From positions 1 through 37,783 of the forward strand of contig JAQGIC010000106.1 of NCBI GenBank assembly GCA_028288725.1: a stretch of 37,783 nt of DNA. Direction: 5' to 3'. The translations under genes were made by a program, and so were the position numbers. The number at the start of each line of letters is the position of its first letter. Position 1 is the stretch's first letter. Origin of the DNA: Rhodospirillales bacterium (GTDB taxonomy: Bacteria > Pseudomonadota > Alphaproteobacteria > ATCC43930 > CGMCC-115725). Positions 33,203 to 37,783 of the stretch are shown in pieces. Under the pieces are notes generated by a model. It was not told the origin of the DNA. It made no database searches and saw only the letters and a list, made by a program, of their open reading frames with translations.

Positions 33203-33237
33203 CGTCATTCCCGCAAAAAGCAAAAGCGGGAGTGACG
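33203..33237. repeat. REP-like palindrome / terminator after the pentapeptide-repeat gene
   Basis: CGTCATTCCCGC (33203-33214) pairs with GCGGGAGTGACG (33226-33237) around an A-rich loop, with one T-G pair. This CGTCATTCCCGC...GCGGGAATGACG motif resembles a dispersed intergenic palindrome found in many proteobacteria. It follows the stop of the pentapeptide gene (33246, minus strand), where it may terminate or stabilise the transcript. Confidence 0.55.
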
Positions 33238-33245
33238 AAGAAAAA

Positions 33246-34409
33246 CTACCGCCGCACATCCACCATCGAGGTATTGCCGAGCGAGACCCCGATCAGGTCG
33301 GCGCCGACCATGTTGGCGCCGTCCAGACAGGCGCCGTCGAGGTTGGCGCCGCGCATCTGCGCCGCCAGGAAATTGGCCGGCCAGACCCGGCCGGTCGGCT
33401 TGCGCTTGGTGTCGAGGATCTCGGCCGGGCTGGCGTCGGCGCCGGTGAAATCGGCGCCGCGCAGGTCGGCCGCCTTGAACATGGCGCCCTTGAGCACCGC
33501 GCCCGACAGATCGCCGCCGGCCAGCACCGCGTCGGTGAAGTCGCAGAGCGTGAAGGTCGCCCCCTTGCACGGCACCCGCGCCAGGTTGGCGCCCTTGAAC
33601 ACGGCGGCCGACAGGTCGAAGCCCGAAAGATCGAAGGCGCGCAGATCGCGACCGCTGAAATCGCCCTGCTCGCCCTCGGCGCCGAAGCTCGCGACCCAGG
33701 CGCGATGGGCGACGATCATCTGCTTCACGTCCCGCTCGGCGTCGGTCTCGATATGGACCGGGCCGCCGATGGTCCGCACCAGGTTGGCACCCTCCATCTT
33801 GGACTGGCCCAGGGCGGCATCGGTCAGATTGGCGCCGGCCAGATCGGCGCCGGCGAAATCCGCTCCGGTCAGATCGGCGCCTGACATGTCGCAATTGCGC
33901 AGATCGGCGTTCCGGAAGTCGATGTTGCGCAGATTGGCGCCCATCAGCAGCACGCCGCGAAACACCGAACCGGCGGCATGCGCGTTCGAGAGGTCGGCCC
34001 GTTTCATATCGGCGCCGATCCGGCTGCCGGTCTGCTTCGACATCTTCTCCTGGTCCTGACCGCGCGCATCGAACAGGATGCCGCCGGACAGGTCGGAGCC
34101 GGTGAAATTGGCCTCAGTCAGATTGGCGTAACGGAAACTGGCGCCGCGCATGTCGGCCAGTTTGAAATTGGCCTTGCGCAGGGTCGCCTTGTCGAAATTA
34201 GCCGCGAACAGATCGCATTCGCTGAAATTTCCCTCGGTGAAATCGCCCGAGACGAACTTGGCGCCGGGCAGGCGGGCCCGGCGGAAATCGCAATGCGGAA
34301 AGCGGATGCCGGAGAAATCGATCCAGGGCTGATCGAGTTGAACCCCACCCGTACGGCGGTTCAGCCATAGCGTATGCGCTTTAAGCGCTTCCACCAAATT
34401 GCGTGCCAT
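33246..34409 (-). CDS. Pentapeptide-repeat protein
   Basis: A 387-residue right-handed beta-helix protein made of tandem A(D/N)LXX repeats. The start is taken at ATG 34409 (MARNLVEALKAHTLWLNRR); the frame to 34451 adds no family sequence. Repeats begin at about residue 35 (FSGIRFPHCDF, then ADMRGASFRYANLTEANFTG), pause at a linker (GQDQEKMSKQTGSRIG) and resume (NADLRNCDMSGADLTGADFA). A second non-repeat segment, ERDVKQMIVAHRAWVASFG, precedes a third block and a closing GVSLGNTSMVDVRR. The WVxSxGxxG-DFSG motif recurs in this class. Some such proteins bind gyrase or act as scaffolds; no function can be assigned here. Confidence 0.88.
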   Translation of the reverse strand: MARNLVEALKAHTLWLNRRTGGVQLDQPWIDFSGIRFPHCDFRRARLPGAKFVSGDFTEGNFSECDLFAANFDKATLRKANFKLADMRGASFRYANLTEANFTGSDLSGGILFDARGQDQEKMSKQTGSRIGADMKRADLSNAHAAGSVFRGVLLMGANLRNIDFRNADLRNCDMSGADLTGADFAGADLAGANLTDAALGQSKMEGANLVRTIGGPVHIETDAERDVKQMIVAHRAWVASFGAEGEQGDFSGRDLRAFDLSGFDLSAAVFKGANLARVPCKGATFTLCDFTDAVLAGGDLSGAVLKGAMFKAADLRGADFTGADASPAEILDTKRKPTGRVWPANFLAAQMRGANLDGACLDGANMVGADLIGVSLGNTSMVDVRR

Positions 34410-34542
34410 GTCCGACCCCGATCGATCTCCAAAACCTCTGTGCCATAGCATCTGGCGGCGGCCTTGTGACGCAGGCCACAGATTAGTGGGATTTGAGGCA
34501 AACTCTAGGAGGAAATGGCGCCTTTCGGTTAGGACTCGCGTC

Positions 34543-35091
34543 TCAATCGTCCAGTTCGCTGTCCCAATAGAGATAATCGAGCCAGCTATGGTGATAGTCG
34601 CGGTAGCGCAGGTCGGGCGCCTTGCGGTTTAGCGCGGTTTTCGACGGGCGGACCGGCTCCTTCAACAGCGGCATTCCGGCTTCGCGGGGCGTGCGGTTGG
34701 CCTTGACGTGGTTGCAGTGGCCGCAAGCCGCGACGACGTTTTCCCAGCTGGTGCGCCCTCCCCTGGACCGGGGGATGATATGGTCGAAGGTCAGCACCTC
34801 GGTTGGGAATTCCTCGGCGCAATATTGGCAGGTGAATTCGTCGCGCAGGTAGATGTTATAGCGGGTGAAGGCCGGGAAGCCGTCGATCTTCTTATAATGT
34901 TTCAGCGCCACCACGCTCGGCACCGACATGGAGCGGCTGGGCGAGCGGGCCAGCACGTCGTAATTCGCCACCAGCGCCACGCGGTCGAGCATCAGGGCCG
35001 TCAAGGCGTCGCGCCAGGACCAGAGCGACAGCGGATGATAGGAGAGCGGCCGATAATCCGCATTCAGCACCAATGTCTGCAGATTCATCAT
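34543..35091 (-). CDS. HNH endonuclease
   Basis: A 182-residue HNH nuclease of a type widespread in alphaproteobacteria. The start is ATG 35091 (ATG 35088 follows), 7 bases after a GGAGG site at 35099-35103; the frame open to 35196 runs through terminator sequence. The zinc and catalytic motifs are complete: CQYC (C88, C91), FDHIIPRSRGG (D103, H104), W116-E-N118 and ACGHCN (C123, C126). The N-terminus MMNLQTLVLNADYRPLSYHP is typical of the family. The gene is single and its leader contains an intrinsic terminator at 35114-35151, suggesting transcript control. Not linked to restriction, phage or mobile elements here. Confidence 0.92.
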   Translation of the reverse strand: MMNLQTLVLNADYRPLSYHPLSLWSWRDALTALMLDRVALVANYDVLARSPSRSMSVPSVVALKHYKKIDGFPAFTRYNIYLRDEFTCQYCAEEFPTEVLTFDHIIPRSRGGRTSWENVVAACGHCNHVKANRTPREAGMPLLKEPVRPSKTALNRKAPDLRYRDYHHSWLDYLYWDSELDD

Positions 35092-35113
35092 GCGCAGGCC
35101 TCCACACCGATCC

Positions 35114-35151
35114 CGAACAAAACAAAACGGCCAAACTCGCGTTTGGCCGTT
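35114..35151 (-). terminator. Intrinsic terminator just upstream of the HNH gene
   Basis: On the minus strand AACGGCCAAAC, loop GCGA, GTTTGGCCGTT (35151 to 35126), a perfect 11-bp stem, runs directly into TTTTGTTTTGTTC. It ends about 12 bases before the GGAGG ribosome site of the HNH gene at 35099-35103, an unusual position for a terminator that belongs to a separate gene. Confidence 0.85.
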
Positions 35152-35346
35152 GCAACAGACTGAAAATCCCGCTCGCCCGTAACGAGACGGCAGCACGAAC
35201 TCTGATGGGTACTTTGCACCGGCCGGAAGGCCTGGCGCGACCGGGCATGGGCCCCGTCGCGGATCTCAAGCCAGGGACGCAGGCCGGTCGTGGCGGCCGG
35301 GGTGCCCGGCCAAATCCCGGGCCGACCCGCCCGCCTTGATTTTGCG
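35116..35346 (-). ncRNA. Candidate ~230-nt structured leader or small RNA upstream of the HNH gene
   Basis: Between the carboxylesterase stop and the HNH gene lies no supported protein gene. A minus-strand TTGACG (35383-35378) with a weak CTTCTA (35360-35355) 17 bases away could start a transcript near 35346 that would end at the terminator above. The interval is GC-rich and self-complementary, with ATCAAG near its 5' end pairing to CTTGA about 75 bases on, and dense CCCGG/GGCC pairing between. It matches no RNA family I know (not SRP, 6S, tmRNA, RNase P or tRNA by eye). The rest of the gap up to 35528 shows nothing clear. Confidence 0.35.
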
Positions 35347-35528
35347 CCGGGGTGTAGAAGCTGAGCGATCACTCTCTCGTCAAGCACCGTCGCGATACCC
35401 CGCGCGAGCAACATCCACGGCCGCTTCTTAGCATGATTTTGTGACGGTTTCCTATCGTTCGATCGAGCCCTGCGGCAAAAAAACTGCGCCTAACCACCAG
35501 AACTTGTCGGTCAGACGCACCCGACCCG

Positions 35529-36200
35529 CTAGACCTGCGACGGAGCGACGCCCAAATGCTTGACCAGGAACTGCGCCGCCGCCCCCAGGCCCGGCCCGTC
35601 GATGCCGTGGCCGAGACCCGGCCGGCGCAGGCTGTCGGCCACGATGCCGGCACCGGCGAGGCCCGCGACCGCCGCCGCCATGGACTGGAACGGCACGACC
35701 TGATCGGCGTCGCCATGGATCAGCAGGATGGGCGGGCTCGAACGCTTCTCGGCGGCGAGCCGCTCGGGCGCGATCAGCCGACCGGAAAACCCGACGATCG
35801 CGGCCGGGCCCGGATCGAGCCGCGGGCCGACATGGAGCGACATCATGGTGCCTTGCGAGAAGCCCACCAGCGCCAGCCGGCTCGCGTCCAGCCCGCGCGC
35901 GGCCAGCTCGCCCTCGATAAACTGCGCCAGCACGGGCGCGCTGCGATCGACGCCGGCCGCCAGGACGTCGGGCGAGCGGTCCTGCAGCGAGAACCATTGA
36001 TAGCCGTAGGGGCCCATATCGCACCGTTCCGGCGCATTCGGCGCCACGAACGCCGCATCCGGCAGCAGCGGTCCTAGGTGTTGGGCCAGATCGATCAGAT
36101 CCTGCCCGTCGGCGCCCAGGCCATGGAGCAGGACCACGAGCGAGGTCGCCTTGCCGCCCGAAGCGGGGGCGCGGGCGGGACCGGTCAGCGGCAGGGACAT
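35529..36200 (-). CDS. Alpha/beta hydrolase, carboxylesterase/phospholipase type (YpfH-like)
   Basis: A 223-residue esterase of the small carboxylesterase family (PF02230). ATG 36200 is chosen, with AGGAG 8 bases upstream; the frame to 36290 is not conserved. LLHGLGADGQDL at residues 24-35 is the oxyanion-hole region. The triad is S115 in VGFSQGTMM, D166 in HGDADQVVP and H198 in GLGHGI. The WFSLQDRSPD segment matches the family's lid. It hydrolyses short acyl esters or lysophospholipids in the cytoplasm; exact substrate is unknown. The gene is single, divergent from the VapBC operon. Confidence 0.92.
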   Translation of the reverse strand: MSLPLTGPARAPASGGKATSLVVLLHGLGADGQDLIDLAQHLGPLLPDAAFVAPNAPERCDMGPYGYQWFSLQDRSPDVLAAGVDRSAPVLAQFIEGELAARGLDASRLALVGFSQGTMMSLHVGPRLDPGPAAIVGFSGRLIAPERLAAEKRSSPPILLIHGDADQVVPFQSMAAAVAGLAGAGIVADSLRRPGLGHGIDGPGLGAAAQFLVKHLGVAPSQV

Positions 36201-36280
36201 CGGACGGGCTCCTGGTAAAATGACGTCCCAAGGGCATAGCGGACAAAGCCGGCCATGCCAACTGACGCCAGGTAACGCAT

Positions 36281-36308
36281 TTGCCGTCATCGGATTTTGC
36301 GTTATATT
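36281..36308 (+). promoter_or_regulatory. Candidate promoter of the vapBC operon
   Basis: TTGCCG (36281-36286) and TATATT (36303-36308) are separated by 16 bases, 34 bases before the preferred vapB start. A loose TTAT...ATAA symmetry (about 36302-36321) overlaps the -10, where VapBC complexes usually repress. Confidence 0.4.
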
Positions 36309-36341
36309 TATTTACGGATAATTTCTGCCTAGATGGAAAAA

Positions 36342-36596
36342 ATGCCGCTCAATATCAAGGACCCGCTGACCGAGAAGGCTGTCCGCGAACTGGCGGCGCT
36401 GACGGGCGAGAGCGTCACCGCCGCGGTTCGCAAGGCGGCTGAAGAGCGGCTGCACCGCGTGAGACGCGATCGGGCGGAACGTCATCTGACGTCCGAGATT
36501 CTGGCAATCGGCGCGCGGTGTGCCGGACTGCCCGACCTGGACGCCAGAAGCGCCGACGAAATACTAGGCTATGACGCGAACGGCTTGCCGCGGTGA
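36342..36596 (+). CDS. vapB: VapB-family antitoxin
   Basis: An 84-residue antitoxin of the VapB Rv0623-like type. It starts MPLNIKDPLTEKAVRELAAL, with the LTGESVTAAVRKAAEERL DNA-binding ribbon-helix-helix region, and a basic linker (RVRRDRAERH). The C-terminal tail (LPDLDARSADEILGYDANGL) is the toxin-contacting part, where the DEILGYD motif is characteristic. ATG 36342 fits homologues; ATG 36333, three codons upstream, is equally open. It overlaps vapC by 4 bases (GTGA), so the pair is translationally coupled, and the protein should neutralise VapC and autorepress. Confidence 0.9.
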   Translation: MPLNIKDPLTEKAVRELAALTGESVTAAVRKAAEERLHRVRRDRAERHLTSEILAIGARCAGLPDLDARSADEILGYDANGLPR

Positions 36597-36982
36597 TCGT
36601 CCTCGATACCTCCGCCGTGATCGCAATTCTCCTGGGCGAACCCGCGGCGGCCAGCTTGGCAGAGGCAATTCAGCGCAACGCACCCAGGCTGCTATCCGCC
36701 GCAAGCCTGGTCGAGGCATCGCAAGTTATCGAAAGCCGCAAGGGCGAGGCCGGCGGGCGCGAACTCGATCTGCTGATCTATCGCGCCGGCATCGAGATCG
36801 TGCCGGTCGATGCGGTGCAAGCCGAGGTCGCCAGAGCCGCGTTCCGTCAATTCGGCAAAGGCCGTCACCCGGCCGGCCTCAACTATGGCGACTGCTTTTC
36901 CTACGCCCTGGCCAAGGTCAGCGAAGCGCCGCTGCTGTTCGTCGGCGAGGATTTCTCCCGGACGGACCTGGCGATCGCCTAA
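36593..36982 (+). CDS. vapC: VapC-family PIN-domain toxin ribonuclease
   Basis: A 129-residue PIN-domain RNase that would cleave RNA, typically tRNA or rRNA, when freed from VapB. The start is GTG 36593, overlapping the vapB stop (GTGA). The four acidic metal-binding residues are present: D5 in IVLDTSAVIAIL, E41 in AASLVEASQVIE, D100 in LNYGDCFSYALAK and D120 in LFVGEDFSRTDL. All are intact, so the toxin is predicted active. The operon lies immediately upstream of gluQ, whose start is 4 bases after the vapC stop, so readthrough into the tRNA-modification gene is likely. Confidence 0.92.
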   Translation: MIVLDTSAVIAILLGEPAAASLAEAIQRNAPRLLSAASLVEASQVIESRKGEAGGRELDLLIYRAGIEIVPVDAVQAEVARAAFRQFGKGRHPAGLNYGDCFSYALAKVSEAPLLFVGEDFSRTDLAIA

Positions 36983-36986
36983 TCCC

Positions 36987-37783
36987 ATGCCGGTCACCCG
37001 CTTCGCCCCCAGCCCGACGGGCTATCTCCATATCGGCCATGCCCTGAGCGCGCTCTACGCCCGCGCGCAGGCCGGGCCGGACGGGCGGTTCCTGGTGCGG
37101 CTGGAGGATATCGACCGGACCCGTTGCCGGCCGGAATACGCTGCCGCGATCGACCAGGACCTCCGCTGGCTCGGGCTCGACTGGCCGCGGCCGGTCCGGG
37201 TGCAGTCGGAGCATTTCGCCGACTATGCCCAGGTGCTGGACGGCCTGCGCACCCGCGGCCTGGTCTATCCCTGTTTCTGCACCCGCAGCGCCGCCAGGGT
37301 CGAGGCGGCCGCCGCCGCCGGCGCGCCCCATGGGCCGGGTCCGCTCTATCCCGGCACCTGCCGGCACCTGTCCGCGGCCGAGCGGGCCGACCGGATCGCC
37401 GCCGGCACGGCGCATGCCTGGCGGCTCGACCTGACCCGGGCCCGGGCCGAGACGGGGCCGCTCACCTGGCGCGACCTGGACCGCGGCACCATGACGGCCG
37501 CACCCGAATTGCTGGGCGACGTCGTGCTGGCCCGTAAGGATTGCCCGACCAGCTATCATCTGTCGGTCACCTGGGACGATGCGCTGCAGGGCGTCGAGCT
37601 GGTGACGCGCGGCGAGGATCTGTTCGAGGCGACCCATATCCATCGGCTGCTGCAGGCGCTTCTGGACCTGCCCGTCCCCGCCTGGCGCCATCATCGCCTG
37701 CTGCTCGACGCTGCGGGCAAGCGCTTCGCCAAACGCGACAAGGCGCCGACGCTGAGCGCCATGCGCGAGGCGGGCAAGACGGC
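36987..37783 (+). CDS. gluQ: Glutamyl-Q tRNA(Asp) synthetase, 3' end cut by window edge
   Basis: The first 265 codons of a GluRS-like enzyme that attaches glutamate to queuosine at the anticodon of tRNA(Asp). The N-terminus RFAPSPTGYLHIGHALSAL has the class I HIGH motif (H15-H18). RLEDIDRTRCRPEY follows. Zinc ligands characteristic of GluQRS are seen as CFC (C96, C98) and YPGTC (Y121, C125). The second signature KRFAKRD corresponds to KMSKS. No anticodon-binding domain is expected because the family stops soon after this point. ATG 36987 lies 4 bases after vapC. Confidence 0.93.
   Translation, partial: MPVTRFAPSPTGYLHIGHALSALYARAQAGPDGRFLVRLEDIDRTRCRPEYAAAIDQDLRWLGLDWPRPVRVQSEHFADYAQVLDGLRTRGLVYPCFCTRSAARVEAAAAAGAPHGPGPLYPGTCRHLSAAERADRIAAGTAHAWRLDLTRARAETGPLTWRDLDRGTMTAAPELLGDVVLARKDCPTSYHLSVTWDDALQGVELVTRGEDLFEATHIHRLLQALLDLPVPAWRHHRLLLDAAGKRFAKRDKAPTLSAMREAGKT

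Noticed and set aside
35150-35528. tRNA, SRP RNA, 6S RNA, tmRNA or RNase P gene in the gap before the HNH gene
   Set aside because: No cloverleaf with T-loop, no GGAAGC-type SRP core in the right setting and no other conserved core could be found by eye.

Overview
This is a GC-rich (roughly two-thirds G+C), gene-dense chromosomal window from a Gram-negative bacterium. Periplasmic binding proteins, a Wzi-like outer-membrane barrel, a tripartite RND pump, a DUF2189 protein, a CynX-like MFS permease and GluQRS together suggest an alphaproteobacterium, probably Rhodospirillales-like. That placement is inference from gene types, not a computed phylogeny. I found no rRNA, tRNA, CRISPR array, insertion sequence or phage gene.

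Layout. 1-4.4 kb holds the end of a UDP-glucuronate decarboxylase gene, an internally deleted ferritin-like gene, two overlapping genes for membrane-anchored proteins of unknown function, and two solitary periplasmic solute-binding proteins. 4.4-8.1 kb holds a Wzi-family barrel, a VIT1/CCC1 Fe/Mn transporter with a good Fur-like box upstream, a small secreted protein, an HxlR regulator and a frameshifted scrap of a dienelactone hydrolase gene. 8.2-17.2 kb is a self-contained metal-efflux block: a histidine kinase and response regulator on the minus strand, divergent from an adaptor, a CzcA-type RND pump and an outer-membrane factor, followed by a small secreted protein and a strong terminator. 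The block abuts the broken hydrolase gene, so it may be inserted. 17.2-21.2 kb holds a tannase/feruloyl-esterase gene divergent from an unusual gene that fuses an IclR-type winged helix to an acyl-CoA-synthetase-like (ANL) domain whose core motifs are eroded.

21.3-25.3 kb holds a NitT/TauT-type ABC transporter operon (ATPase, permease, binding protein) converging on an amidase. 25.8-30 kb holds an EF-hand protein, a secreted phosphoesterase (phospholipase C/acid phosphatase family) and a binding-protein-like gene. 30.1-35.1 kb holds a CynX-type MFS permease, a DUF2189 membrane protein, an unknown acidic protein, a pentapeptide-repeat protein and an HNH endonuclease with a terminator-bearing leader. 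35.5-37.8 kb holds a carboxylesterase, a VapBC toxin-antitoxin pair and the start of gluQ.

The most interesting object is the IclR-ANL fusion at 19240-21177. The IclR ligand-binding domain is absent and an adenylate-forming fold takes its place. The P-loop, the GQTE motif, the hinge and the C-terminal catalytic lysine region are all altered. Two near-identical 15-bp palindromic sites (TCCATNATNTGGACC) flank its promoter in the tannase intergenic region. My reading is a one-component regulator that uses a dead adenylating enzyme as its ligand sensor, perhaps for an aromatic acid released by the esterase. Second in interest is the leader of the HNH gene, where an intrinsic terminator sits directly upstream of the Shine-Dalgarno sequence.
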